DNA from: JAIYCX01 sp964353175 | Lineage (GTDB): Bacteria > Bdellovibrionota_C > UBA2361 > SZUA-149 > DAOLCO01 | Direction of reading: 5' to 3' | DNA length: 64,000 nt | Assembly (NCBI GenBank): GCA_964353175.1 | Contig: CAYGUX010000001.1 | Span: 299,380 to 363,379, forward strand | Shown: piece after piece, positions 17,183 through 25,301 of the stretch | Numbering within the stretch: the first letter of the stretch is position 1 | Layout of the letters: each line of letters begins with the position of its first letter | Made by a program: the position numbers and the translations under genes | Notes under the pieces: generated by a model | What the model was told of the DNA's origin: nothing | Seen by the model: the letters and a program-made list of their open reading frames with translations, nothing else | Database searches by the model: none

Positions 17183-17280
17183 TAATTGGTAAGGAGATAA
17201 ACGACACACTTTCTGAGGTTGAATTAGGTGTTATCGCATCTGAGTTGGCTTGGGATGCCGTATTGAGTTGTTTCCCTTAG
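17183..17280 (+). other. Short open frame, possible 3' remnant of a gene
   Basis: After the MITE the frame reads LIGKEINDTLSEVELGVIA and continues with SELAWDAVLSCFP to a stop at 17280. It looks protein-like (acidic amphipathic helix) but has no start and runs into the MITE and REP junction on its left. It may be the tail of a gene cut by these insertions. I do not recognise it. Confidence 0.3.
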
Positions 17281-17346
17281 ACGCTCAATCATAAATATAG
17301 AGCCAATCTCTCCCACTGAGAAAAGGACCCTATTTCTCTTAAAGTA

Positions 17347-17363
17347 AGTAGTGGAGCTACTTT
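17347..17363. repeat. REP-like hairpin (variant)
   Basis: AGTAGTGGAGCTACTTT is a diverged member of the AGTAGCGGGGCTACT family, with matching changes kept around the same GTAG/CTAC arms. Confidence 0.5.
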
Positions 17364-17506
17364 GCTATTCGCATAGAATCTAAAAGTTTCACGCTAACCT
17401 ACTAAAACAACTAGCCCAAAGAGGGGATGAGATCTTTCCCTAATAGATTGAAGTTTTTAAGCTAACGTGATTTAAGGAAGTCGAGTTAATTTTAACTGAT
17501 CATTGA

Positions 17507-17698
17507 TATTATTTTAGTGGGTAGATGGTAGATAACTTGCTGTACTAGAGTGTCTTTCGAGGCATTCCGATACAGCAGAGTTACCTTTGTTTTAGGGCAG
17601 TCATTTAGGTTTACGATCTAAATGACTGCCTGGAATGTTTTAATCTAGGAATTTCAGTCTTGTTTATTCCGTTACTAAAGTAAAACAAGGACTCAACC
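17507..17698 (+). promoter_or_regulatory. Cassette leader upstream of the FGGY kinase
   Basis: A -10-like TATTAT (17507-17512) is followed by the box TGGGTAGATGG (from 17518), a variant of the GGGTAGAAG box seen upstream of other isolated genes. The leader then folds: AACTTGCTGTA (17534-17544) pairs with TACAGCAGAGTT (17571-17582) around a TTCG-capped hairpin, and a perfect stem starts GGGCAGTCATTTAG at 17595 and closes by 17631. An SD-like AAGGA precedes the start codon. Confidence 0.55.
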
Positions 17699-19291
17699 AT
17701 GAGCACTAGAACAACTAAGTTTGGTTCAAGAAACAGCTGGTACGTAATCGGACTCGACATCAGCACATCAGCTGTCAAAGTAATGGCCGTATCAAAGCGA
17801 GGGAAAGTACTTAAACTCATCAGTGTACCCCTCTCACATGTCGAAGGACTGCCTGAGGGAATAAGCGAAATGGATCCGGACCATGTAATTCAACAAATCC
17901 AGAATGCATTTAGCCACCTATTTGCGGAGGGCTTTGATCCAGGAAACTGTATAGGCGTCGCCGCAGGCGGTGCCATGCACGGACTTTGCGAAATTGACGC
18001 TGAAGGCAAATTCGGGGGAAACATTGCTTGTTGGGATAGTACAGGAGATGAGGCCGAAGGACGATTCTTCACCAAGGAGCTCCAACGACCAATCGCAGAA
18101 CGTTTCAGCATGGCAAGATTTTTGGGGCGCGTAACAAGAAGAGGAGAATCTTCCTTCAAATCCGCTCATTTACTTACTCCAGCATCTCTTGCAACCTGGG
18201 CTGCGACAGGAGAAGCCGTAACCTTGCCTGGTGATGGTTCTGGCATGGTTGGATTCATGGATGATCCGACTTGCTTCGACAGTGATGCACTTGATGCAGC
18301 ATGGAGTGCGGCTGGTACAGGAATTCCCAAACTGAGTCCCTTACTTCCAAGGGTTGCTCAATTTGGCGAATTGATTGGTTGCACTACAGAAGTTGGACAT
18401 AGGCTTTTCGGCCTTAAGGTAGGGACTCCCTGGGCAGCGTCTTGTGGCGATCAGCCACTCGGTTCTCTCGGTAAAGGATGCGTACGCCCTAAAAGTATTT
18501 CTGTGGAGCTCGGCTCCTCAATCGTAGTTAATGCTTTTGGCTACGAACCCATCCTTAACCAAAGGGGACTAATCGAAGCTCTCAGATCGTCTCTCGGTGA
18601 CACTCACTCCATGTGCTGTGTTACCAATGGCTGTCAAAGCTACGATGATTTTGTGCGGCAACAGATGGAAATATCAAGAACCTGGCGCCATAGACCAACA
18701 CCCTTTGATACTATGCTAAAATTACTTTCAGAAGAAGCTTCGAAGGTTACCCCTGGAGCTGAGGGATTAATCTTCCAACCATTCTATCGCCCTGAAGGTG
18801 CCTTACTTCACCCCAAAAACGGCGTAAGGGCTTCGTGGCTCGGTGTAACGAGAAACAACTTCTCTCCAGGACATCAGACCAGAGCAGCCATGGAAGCACC
18901 GCTCTACATACTGCGTCGTGCTCTCAGCCAGATTACACAAGGAGAAAACGTTGACAGAGTAATACTTTCAGGAGGTGGAGCGAAGGATAATCTCTGGCCT
19001 CAAATCGTAGCTGATATGCTAGGGTGCGAAGTGCAAATTCCCATCACGGAAAACGGAGAATTGCAAACGGAAGCCGTAGCTTTCGGGGCGGCACTGAACG
19101 CTCTTGCGATGGTGAGCGCGCTGGAAGGAGAAGAAATTGATGCTTGCTCATTCGTAGAGGAGCACGTCACACTAGGGCCAGCAATAGTTCCGAATGAGGA
19201 ACTAGGCTCGTTCTATGACCGGCAGGCACAAAAATTCTTCTCGGCAAACGATGGACTAGCTCAACTATGGCTCCTGAACGCTCAAGCTTAG
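17699..19291 (+). CDS. xylB: FGGY-family carbohydrate kinase, probably xylulokinase
   Basis: 530 residues. The ATPase fold is clear: phosphate-1 loop GLDISTSAVKVMAVSKRGK, then CGDQPLGSLGKGCVRP and VELGSSIVVN, and the C-terminal adenosine site ILSGGGAKDNLWPQIVADML with EAVAFGAALNAL. Xylulokinases match this arrangement best, though other FGGY kinases phosphorylate related sugars. It is a cytoplasmic enzyme. The gene is isolated, with its own structured leader and terminator, and its base composition looks richer in G and C than that of flanking host genes, suggesting acquisition. No pentose isomerase or transporter is adjacent; a sugar-isomerase-like gene of similar style sits at 34.4 kb. Confidence 0.75.
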   Translation: MSTRTTKFGSRNSWYVIGLDISTSAVKVMAVSKRGKVLKLISVPLSHVEGLPEGISEMDPDHVIQQIQNAFSHLFAEGFDPGNCIGVAAGGAMHGLCEIDAEGKFGGNIACWDSTGDEAEGRFFTKELQRPIAERFSMARFLGRVTRRGESSFKSAHLLTPASLATWAATGEAVTLPGDGSGMVGFMDDPTCFDSDALDAAWSAAGTGIPKLSPLLPRVAQFGELIGCTTEVGHRLFGLKVGTPWAASCGDQPLGSLGKGCVRPKSISVELGSSIVVNAFGYEPILNQRGLIEALRSSLGDTHSMCCVTNGCQSYDDFVRQQMEISRTWRHRPTPFDTMLKLLSEEASKVTPGAEGLIFQPFYRPEGALLHPKNGVRASWLGVTRNNFSPGHQTRAAMEAPLYILRRALSQITQGENVDRVILSGGGAKDNLWPQIVADMLGCEVQIPITENGELQTEAVAFGAALNALAMVSALEGEEIDACSFVEEHVTLGPAIVPNEELGSFYDRQAQKFFSANDGLAQLWLLNAQA

Positions 19292-19327
19292 ATGCTTAAG
19301 ACTGGAGTGAATGCCAAGCACTCTATT

Positions 19328-19374
19328 GCCAGCAAGGTTATATCGAGGTAACCCTGCTGGCTTTTTCTCTTACT
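19328..19374 (+). terminator. Intrinsic terminator of the FGGY kinase cassette
   Basis: GCCAGCAAGGTTA pairs with GTAACCCTGCTGGC, followed by CTTTTTCTCTT. A strong GC stem with a T tract 37 bases after the stop codon. Confidence 0.85.
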
Positions 19375-19390
19375 TTTACAGAATTCCAAG

Positions 19391-19408
19391 AGTAGCGGGG
19401 CTACTTTT
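19391..19408. repeat. REP-like hairpin AGTAGCGGGGCTACT
   Basis: AGTAGC-GGG-GCTACT followed by TTT. One of the closest copies to the family consensus; it could also act as a weak terminator. Confidence 0.7.
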
Positions 19409-19489
19409 CTAAATACTGAAGTCAGATTGAAAAGAAAGCTGTTTTTTTGGTGAAGAACAGCAACTTCTTTTGGAATAAACCTTATAACG

Positions 19490-19738
19490 TCAGCTGAAAT
19501 ACCTTGCTATCGAAGCAATAGCTGCTGCTAAAGCAAACAGCCCCATACTCACGATAGCGATCTCGGCGATTGGGTCTGGGTCTTTGACGAGTCTTATAAT
19601 CGGCCGTCTCCATCCCCTTTTTCTTACCGTCTCCGTATAGGAAGGCATCGGCCCAAAGAATAGGGTCTTTCGAGCCAAAAACAAAAGAAAGAAAGAAAAA
19701 AAGCCAACTGCCCCCATGTATAAAATGATATTGATCAT
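19490..19738 (-). CDS. Small membrane protein, two transmembrane segments
   Basis: The start at 19738 is chosen because GAGGAG lies eight bases upstream; a longer frame starts at 19777 without an SD. The 82-residue product has two hydrophobic stretches, IILYMGAVGFFSFFLLFLA and AIVSMGLFALAAAIASIA, joined by a basic loop RKRGWRRPIIRLVKDPDP. It is probably an inner-membrane hairpin. I do not recognise the family. It sits at the edge of a region rich in gene debris, downstream of the FGGY kinase cassette and convergent with it. Confidence 0.55.
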   Translation of the reverse strand: MINIILYMGAVGFFSFFLLFLARKTLFFGPMPSYTETVRKRGWRRPIIRLVKDPDPIAEIAIVSMGLFALAAAIASIARYFS

Positions 19739-19984
19739 TTTACTGTTCTCCTCAATCCAAAAATCGCAAGGCAACACACCAAGGCGCTCTTTGGAAAAAC
19801 CTTTAGTCCGCTTATGTTATAGTAATTAATACCAAACTATGTGCATATAAAATATAAAATCGACCTGAATCTCCTTAAGACTGCACTAAAAAACTAATCA
19901 TTAAAGGCAGATAGCTTGAATCCAACGTTGGCATAATTCTAAATTTTACGCTTGGAATAAGTTTAAGTTTCATACTTGCTACGA

Positions 19985-20075
19985 TAACAAGCTCCATTCA
20001 AACTAATATTTTATTTTTAATGCCTTAATTAATTTTTTCGCGAGAAATCACTTTGGGATAATTCTTATCCTTGAA
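19985..20075 (+). pseudogene. Fragment related to an ABC exporter gene
   Basis: About 70-90 bases align by eye with 2822-2905, the part of the MsbA-like exporter gene that encodes its LFLMLYLIFAQEITFGQFF segment. Shared runs include ATTTTATTTTTAATGC and GAAATCACTTT versus GAAATTACTTT. The frame is broken. It is too diverged to be a recent copy, so it is likely the last trace of a paralogue. Confidence 0.55.
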
Positions 20076-20084
20076 ATCTCCCAG

Positions 20085-20103
20085 AGTAGCGGGGCTACTT
20101 TTT
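20085..20103. repeat. REP-like hairpin AGTAGCGGGGCTACT
   Basis: AGTAGC-GGG-GCTACT followed by five T. It separates the exporter fragment from the rsmG fragment. Confidence 0.7.
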
Positions 20104-20133
20104 AGAGGGCAATAATACGCTGAGGCCATGTAG

Positions 20134-20214
20134 ATCAAAAAGAGCTTCTCCACCTCTGTCTCTGGCCCTGCCAGCCAAACTATCTCTGAGCTCTTAGTGG
20201 GGTCTATCTTTTTT
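20134..20214 (-). pseudogene. Fragment related to the 3' part of rsmG
   Basis: On the plus strand this stretch reads CTTCTCCACCTCTGTCTCTG and continues GGTCTATCTTTTT; the rsmG gene at 24681-24757 has the same segments with a handful of changes, in the same order and orientation. It corresponds to the region encoding WLAGPETEVEKGWELL. Only ~80 bases remain. Confidence 0.65.
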
Positions 20215-20224
20215 CTTTTACTTG

Positions 20225-20244
20225 AGTAGCGGGGCTACTTTTTT
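20225..20244. repeat. REP-like hairpin AGTAGCGGGGCTACT
   Basis: AGTAGC-GGG-GCTACT followed by six T, near the 3' end of the convergent TrmB-like gene. Confidence 0.7.
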
Positions 20245-20319
20245 GTTCCAAAATGAAACTCTATTTTTAAACAAAAAAATAGAGATAAATATAGCGGGCG
20301 GAGATCTTGCCGAGGCACC

Positions 20320-21099
20320 TCACTTTTCCGTCAACTCCCAAAGCGTCTTAAAAACCATTCTAAAGTTATTAGAAATCACCGAATCATTTATCAAAAGCGC
20401 GAAGTGCGGTTCTCTTCTGGTGGTGGCGATAATGGTGTATTCCCCGTGGACCCAGATACTACTATTAAAATCTTGATTCCCCGGCATGCGGCGAATTTCT
20501 CTATTAGCGATTTTTTCTTTCTTTTGCTGTTTTAGGCCTTCTTTTGTTGAGAAGAGACAGATTTTTTCAATACGGACGGGGCGTTTCCATGATTGATTAT
20601 GCCAGTCTTTGTATTCATCCACGAAGGTATGATCTTGAAAACCCCACATAGTATCTTCGCCGATGTTGATATAGCTTTCTGTCCATTTGGGTTGATAGGT
20701 ATAAAGCATATTCTCTATTGCTCGCTTACCTTCAAATGTATTTATCTTTGGTGGCAAGTGATGAGCCCTTCCAAAGAAGGGAGTGAGATATTCAATTATT
20801 TCCTTGGCCGAGTTCTCTTTTTGTTTCAAACTCTCCTTTTCAAGATCCACTAATCGTTTGATAGCCTCTTTCGGATCAATCGCTCTAAAGAATATTTTGC
20901 TATCAGAAGTTTCCTTTGAAACAAGACCTTTAGCTACGAGTGATTCAATCAGGCCGTAAGCTGTAGAGCGAGGTACACCTGCAAGCTTAGCAATTTCCGA
21001 AGCAGAGCCTACGCCTAGTTCTACCATGCTGACGTAAGAACTAGCTTCAGACCCCGATAGGCCTAGGGAGTTGAAGATTGAGGTTAGGTGGTTGTCCAT
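20320..21099 (-). CDS. TrmB-like HTH transcriptional regulator
   Basis: The ATG at 21099 is preferred over a TTG twelve codons upstream. The 259-residue protein begins with a winged helix: LGLSGSEASSYVSMVELGVG, SASEIAKLAGVPRSTAYGLI and ESLVAKGLVSKE. A coiled linker (VDLEKESLKQKENSAKEIIE) leads into a C-terminal domain of ~160 residues with KWTESYINIGEDTMWGF and IWVHGEYTIIATTRREPHFA, the layout of TrmB-type sugar or ligand-sensing regulators. It is divergent from the small cassette gene at 21276, so it may control that gene. It looks less AT-rich than the host operons. Confidence 0.75.
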   Translation of the reverse strand: MDNHLTSIFNSLGLSGSEASSYVSMVELGVGSASEIAKLAGVPRSTAYGLIESLVAKGLVSKETSDSKIFFRAIDPKEAIKRLVDLEKESLKQKENSAKEIIEYLTPFFGRAHHLPPKINTFEGKRAIENMLYTYQPKWTESYINIGEDTMWGFQDHTFVDEYKDWHNQSWKRPVRIEKICLFSTKEGLKQQKKEKIANREIRRMPGNQDFNSSIWVHGEYTIIATTRREPHFALLINDSVISNNFRMVFKTLWELTEK

Positions 21100-21184
21100 T
21101 TGGCTTCTTTGTTTGTTGTCGGTTAAGGACGACAAAATAACATACTGAGATTATTAAGGCAATCTAACTAAAAAGTCAAGGTGT

Positions 21185-21275
21185 TTGAATATAACGGCAA
21201 GACATGATATCATGGTGACCGTAGAGTCTTTCGACTCTTTGTTCTTTGAAGATTAATTCTTTAGAAGGTTTTGCA
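21185..21275 (+). promoter_or_regulatory. Promoter and leader of the 21.3-kb cassette gene
   Basis: TTGAAT (21185-21190) and TATCAT (21208-21213) are spaced by 17 bases, a sound sigma-70-type promoter. The leader then has the hairpin AGAGTC-TTTC-GACTCT (21223-21238) and an SD AGAAGG just before the ATG at 21276. No GGGTAGAAG box is seen here. Confidence 0.6.
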
Positions 21276-21773
21276 ATGAGTGCAATGAGTAGGAGTAATT
21301 TAGTTGCCGAAAATACGCTTTCTTTGTTTTTCCTCTCTGGGTTCAGACAGGACTACGATATGGAAAGGTTGCTTTGTGTTTTCCAAAAGTGCACAGGCAT
21401 AAGAGAGGAAGACCGTATGGTACATCCATTAGGCAAAGACCCTCTTTCACCAGTACCTTTCAAAGAGGCATTGATTAGACCGGAGACAGGAAGAGATCTC
21501 ATTGCCTTGTGTAACAGCGAGGATGCTATTCCGCTTCTTTCTTGGATTCACACAAACTCAGAATGCATGACGACCCTAAGGGATCAGGGAAAGAGAGTTT
21601 GCTTAGCCGCTGTTCCTTTCGTAGGAGGAATTGAGGGAGACGAGCTTTTTTTTGCCCTTGGTGCAAGCAGTGCGTCACTTAGGTTGGCAAAAGCTGGGGA
21701 TGTATTTCTGTCTGCATATGCGAAGCGGTTCGACTACGGAGATGTACGATTCGAGCATGGAATTTTCGTTTAA
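21276..21773 (+). CDS. Hypothetical protein, isolated single-gene cassette
   Basis: The start is the ATG with SD AGAAGG; an in-frame TTG upstream at 21246 has none. The 165-residue product starts MSAMSRSNLVAENTLSLFFL and contains LLSWIHTNSECMTTLRDQ and KRVCLAAVPFVGG. There is no signal peptide or clear membrane helix, and I recognise no domain. The gene stands alone between a divergent TrmB-like regulator and a host D-amino-acid oxidase, with its own promoter, leader hairpin and terminator. Composition and SD use match the other isolated cassettes. Confidence 0.7.
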   Translation: MSAMSRSNLVAENTLSLFFLSGFRQDYDMERLLCVFQKCTGIREEDRMVHPLGKDPLSPVPFKEALIRPETGRDLIALCNSEDAIPLLSWIHTNSECMTTLRDQGKRVCLAAVPFVGGIEGDELFFALGASSASLRLAKAGDVFLSAYAKRFDYGDVRFEHGIFV

Positions 21774-21811
21774 TTGGACTAAGTGAAAGGTTGTCGGTAA
21801 CTCGATGAGGC

Positions 21812-21838
21812 GGAGTAGAAATACTCCCCTCTTTTTAT
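21812..21838 (+). terminator. Intrinsic terminator of the 21.3-kb cassette
   Basis: GGAGTA-GAAA-TACTCC followed by CCTCTTTTTAT, 39 bases after the stop codon. Confidence 0.75.
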
Positions 21839-21885
21839 AAATATGAGATTAGTATAAGCACTATTCATAAATTGTTAGGCTACAT

Positions 21886-23112
21886 ATGCAAAATAGAAAT
21901 ACAATCTCAATCCTAGGAGGAGGTTTAAATGCCATAACTACGGGCATCGTTCTTCAGCTACTTGGTGCAAAAACAGAACTACTCTCTGACGCTTTTGCTG
22001 ATCAAGAACGCATGAAAAATAGATATGACAACGCTTTATTTGCCAGCCTTTATGCTTCAGGATCAGTAATACCTCATTCTGTGAATGCGATGGGATTAAC
22101 TGACTTACTTGATAGCAGTATTGCTTGCTTTCGTTTTATTGCTCTAACCGCAATGGCCGGGGTTAGACAACAAAGGCATTACGAGTTGTTTGAAATACCA
22201 AAAAACAAGCCAGACTATTTAAATAGCCTGTCTAAGTTAGAATTCATAGATTTAAAAAACAATAACGAGAAGCTACTAATTCGACAAAGAACGACAACTC
22301 ACCTAGAAGGTTGGTCATTCGATTGTTTTTTTGCTGAGGCAGATACTTATATCCCCTTTCTTTTTCAGCTTTATAAGGCTCTTGGTGGCTCAATTAAAAA
22401 AATTGAGAAATTAAGCTATGAAACACTACCGGATTCACCTCTTATCGTAAATTGTTTAGGTTACGGGACTAGAAATGTATTTGAAGACCCATCAGAACTA
22501 TACTTCGTAAAAGGGCAGTTGCTTTTGGTTCACACAAAATTACCTCCCTTATCTAAACAGAATTCAAACTTATTCTCTTATAATTACACACCCAAGGAAG
22601 GATATCCTACCAAGACTGGTCAGGGAGATGTGTATTTCTATCCAAGAACCAACAACGTAATACTTGGTGGCTCAAGGCTCGAGGGTGTATTTAACGATAA
22701 AAAGGAGTGGATTGGTGATTCTCACATCGGCAAAACAACACTCATAGATGGCATAGAAGTCCCACTTGCAGCCTTAGATCTCAATCGTGAAATTTTAATT
22801 AATAGTACCGGTATAGACATTAAGGACTACAAAATAAATGCGATAGAGGGATATAGGTTTTTAAGAAGAACTGGCTTAAGGGTTGAGGAAGAGAAACTTT
22901 TTGATGGAAGGAGTGTTTTTCACAACTATGGCCATGGTGGTTCAGGCCTTACTCTTTCTTGGGGAACATCCCTAAAAGTAGCAGAACAAATTCTGAGTGA
23001 AAATGATTTTAATTGTTTTTTTAATCCTGACTTAGAGTTACTACAAATCCCCCTTTTCCCCCATGTGGCTCAGGGTCTCTCTGAAATAGTTAACGTAATT
23101 ATAGGTAGGTAG
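21886..23112 (+). CDS. FAD-dependent D-amino-acid oxidase family protein
   Basis: 408 residues. The FAD loop is ISILGGGLNAITTGIVLQLL. Family features follow in order: VIPHSVN near residue 65, LIVNCLGYGTRNVF near residue 190 and VKGQLLLVHTKLPP. YFYPRTNNVILGGSRLEG and the C-terminal NYGHGGSGLTLSWGTSLKVA, the last FAD-contact stretch of D-amino-acid oxidases, complete the set. It should oxidise a D-amino acid to the 2-oxo acid, releasing ammonia and hydrogen peroxide. The asparaginase gene 85 bases downstream on the same strand suggests a shared role in aspartate/asparagine metabolism, for instance D-aspartate use. Substrate specificity is not readable. Confidence 0.85.
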   Translation: MQNRNTISILGGGLNAITTGIVLQLLGAKTELLSDAFADQERMKNRYDNALFASLYASGSVIPHSVNAMGLTDLLDSSIACFRFIALTAMAGVRQQRHYELFEIPKNKPDYLNSLSKLEFIDLKNNNEKLLIRQRTTTHLEGWSFDCFFAEADTYIPFLFQLYKALGGSIKKIEKLSYETLPDSPLIVNCLGYGTRNVFEDPSELYFVKGQLLLVHTKLPPLSKQNSNLFSYNYTPKEGYPTKTGQGDVYFYPRTNNVILGGSRLEGVFNDKKEWIGDSHIGKTTLIDGIEVPLAALDLNREILINSTGIDIKDYKINAIEGYRFLRRTGLRVEEEKLFDGRSVFHNYGHGGSGLTLSWGTSLKVAEQILSENDFNCFFNPDLELLQIPLFPHVAQGLSEIVNVIIGR

Positions 23113-23197
23113 CCATTCCATAGCTTTACATTAATAAAAAGATGGTGCATCTTTCTCCAAGTTACCAAGGTATTCAAAGTAGTAATGATAACAAATA

Positions 23198-24253
23198 ATG
23201 AACTCTAATAAAAAAATTCTCCTTATATTCTGTGGTGGAACAATATCCATGCACAAAAACACGACTACGGGAGCGCTTGATATCGCTCATGGAGCTGATC
23301 AGTTATTTAAATTAGAGCCTCGATTGATCGAAATTGCTTCTATTACTGTCCATAATCTTACAAATATAGACAGCACTAACATGTCGGCCAGCGATTGGAT
23401 TCAAATAGGCAAAACCATTGAGGAGAACTATAATCAGTATGATGGTTTCGTTGTCACAATGGGGACGAATACACTAGCTTATGCCTCAAGTGCACTTTCC
23501 TTTTCGATTCAGAAGCTAGGAAAACCAGTTGTATTCACCGGAGCGCAAATTCCTGCCGAGGCTATTAGTACGGATGCCAGGAACAATCTAGTAAATGCGC
23601 TGAGAGTGGCTACGATGGATATTGCCGGTGTGTTTGTTGTATTCGGCAGTAAAATCATATTAGGCTCGCGAGCTAAGAAGCTTAGTGAGGCAGACCTCGA
23701 TGCATTCGGTAGTTTTAACGATGGTGATTTTGGCGAAATCTCTATTGGGATAAAGATTAATAAAGAAGAACAGACTCAACACGATAAGACACCTAGCTTT
23801 AAAAATAGTTTTGATGAAAATATAATTAGTCTTACATGCATACCTGGCTTTAAAGTAGATTATCTAAACAACTTGATTGAGAGTGGAATAAAGGGAGTTA
23901 TTCTTAGGGGCTTTGGTGCAGGTGACATATCTTACGATTTTATTCCATTTCTTGAGCACGCAAGAAGCAAAAAGGTACCCGTAGTTGTTACTACTCAATG
24001 TCGAGGATCTACTGTGATGGGTTTAAATGACCCTGGCCTAAAGGCCCTTGAAGCTGGAGTTATCCAAGCTTTTGATATGAGCATGGAATCCATGTCCACA
24101 AAACTCATGTGGATGCTTGCTCAAAACACTCCATATGAAAAGTTCAAAGAACTCTTTCACACCAATATGTCAGGAGAGATCAACATTAAACGAACTAAGT
24201 TTTTTATTAACAAGGAGCTTAGTAATCTTGTTGATTATTCGAATCTTGTTTAG
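23198..24253 (+). CDS. ansA: Type I asparaginase
   Basis: 351 residues with the asparaginase/glutaminase signatures: ILLIFCGGTISMHKN, holding the first catalytic threonine, and FVVTMGTNTLAYASSALSFS, holding the second Thr-Asp type motif (here TNTLAY rather than the common TDTMAY). PVVFTGAQIPAE and GVILRGFGAGDI follow in usual order. No signal peptide is present, consistent with a cytoplasmic type I enzyme that hydrolyses asparagine to aspartate and ammonia. It follows the D-amino-acid oxidase gene. Confidence 0.85.
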   Translation: MNSNKKILLIFCGGTISMHKNTTTGALDIAHGADQLFKLEPRLIEIASITVHNLTNIDSTNMSASDWIQIGKTIEENYNQYDGFVVTMGTNTLAYASSALSFSIQKLGKPVVFTGAQIPAEAISTDARNNLVNALRVATMDIAGVFVVFGSKIILGSRAKKLSEADLDAFGSFNDGDFGEISIGIKINKEEQTQHDKTPSFKNSFDENIISLTCIPGFKVDYLNNLIESGIKGVILRGFGAGDISYDFIPFLEHARSKKVPVVVTTQCRGSTVMGLNDPGLKALEAGVIQAFDMSMESMSTKLMWMLAQNTPYEKFKELFHTNMSGEINIKRTKFFINKELSNLVDYSNLV

Positions 24254-24267
24254 GGTCTGCTGAAAAA

Positions 24268-24374
24268 CTCGATCTAATGTGTTTTTGTTCCGGAAAATAA
24301 ACAGGAAGCCGTGCGGAAGGAGGGAAGAGGAACAGTAAGGTTACATTTAAAAAATCAAAACAAAAAAGATCGAG
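24268..24374. other. Inverted-repeat region beside the structured element
   Basis: CTCGATCT (24268-24275) faces AGATCGAG (24367-24374), enclosing a smaller GTTCC/GGAAC pair (24287-24333). The sequence just after the asparaginase stop, TCTGCTGAAAAACTCGATC, resembles insertion-sequence termini in style, but no second terminus or transposase is seen. Confidence 0.35.
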
Positions 24375-24399
24375 GTATGTTAGGATCTCAATAGAATGC

Positions 24400-24548
24400 G
24401 CCTGAGCTTGGATTGTTCTTTGGGGCGGATTGGAAGGCCTGATTTGGCAAGTTTAAATTGCCGAATCAAATCAGGCCTGACGCCTCGGAGCTACGAAGGC
24501 AAAGCCTTAGTGCGAGAATGAGGCCCAGAGGACAATTTAAGCTCAGGC
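24400..24548. ncRNA. Candidate multi-branched structured RNA or large foldback element
   Basis: Outer arms 24400-24426 (starts GCCTGAGCTTGG) and 24523-24548 (ends TTTAAGCTCAGGC) pair over about 26 positions with only wobble or isolated mismatches. Inside are a long hairpin, 24435-24450 with 24458-24478 (AGGCCTGATTTGGCAA and its partner with a 5-base bulge), and a second hairpin around AAGGC-AAA-GCCTT (24496-24508) closed by GCCTC/GAGGC. The result is a three-way junction of ~149 nt. It is non-coding and lies between convergent asparaginase and rsmG genes. It could be a small RNA or a MITE; strand is undetermined. Confidence 0.55.
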
Positions 24549-24611
24549 CCATGGCGTAATTACTTGCAAGAATCTATCTCTATGCAAAAGAATGTGGGGG
24601 AATGAGTGCAA

Positions 24612-25298
24612 TCAAATGACCCGATAAACTCTTCTACCATGCTCACCCTCTGGCCTCAAACTATATTCAGCTAACAACTCCCAGCCCTTCTCCACCTCCG
24701 TCTCTGGCCCCGCAAGCCATACTATTTCTGGAGCCTTACTTGGGTCTATCTTTTTAAGAGCTTTTATATCTTTCTTACTTAACTTTAAGGCTCTTGCTGT
24801 AAATGAATCAACAAACTCTATATTTAACTTAGACAAACCATCGACCCTTTCTTTGATCGCAGAAATATTATTTAAACCCAATTCCTGAATAACCTCTTCC
24901 ATAAAATGAACTCTTTTTTCTCTTGGTTCGAGCAAAATAGTTTCGACCTCATAGCCCTGATCTTGATATAGAAAATGCCAAAAAAAACCAGGGATACCAG
25001 CACCAGTACCGATATCCATATACCTAAGTTTTCCAACAGAACGATCTTTATTACAGATATAAAAAGAAGCCAGGGAATCAGTGAAGTGAGTTAGAAGAAA
25101 GTCTTCTATACTCTTAAAAGGCCCGACTAAATCATGCGTTTTATTCCAGAGTATGAGTAAATTTAAATATTTCTCTGAAAGCTCTACAAACTTAGAGCTG
25201 GGCTCTCGCATTTCTGAGAATTGAGGCAACTTAAGTAACTCAGCAATAGCCCTTTCTATATGAATACTTGCAATACCCACTCTAGTATAAGACCCCAA
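24612..25298 (-). CDS. rsmG: 16S rRNA (guanine527-N7)-methyltransferase
   Basis: 228 residues. The RsmG fold is clear: YLNLLILWNKTHDLVGPF near residue 45, FLLTHFTDSLASFY, then the SAM loop MDIGTGAGIPGFFWHFLY, TILLEPREKRVHFMEEV and SFTARALKLS. It methylates G527 of 16S rRNA. It follows mnmG directly, the common arrangement of this pair. The first codon is uncertain: a TTG at 25298 just after the mnmG stop, or a GTG at 25280; there is no ATG in a suitable place. A diverged fragment of its 3' part is found at 20.1-20.2 kb. Confidence 0.93.
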   Translation of the reverse strand: MGSYTRVGIASIHIERAIAELLKLPQFSEMREPSSKFVELSEKYLNLLILWNKTHDLVGPFKSIEDFLLTHFTDSLASFYICNKDRSVGKLRYMDIGTGAGIPGFFWHFLYQDQGYEVETILLEPREKRVHFMEEVIQELGLNNISAIKERVDGLSKLNIEFVDSFTARALKLSKKDIKALKKIDPSKAPEIVWLAGPETEVEKGWELLAEYSLRPEGEHGRRVYRVI

Positions 25299-25301
25299 GG
25301 A

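Noticed and set aside
24255..24290. Possible insertion-sequence terminus TCTGCTGAAAAACTC
   Set aside because: No matching inverted terminus, target duplication or transposase was found within reach, so no insertion sequence is called.
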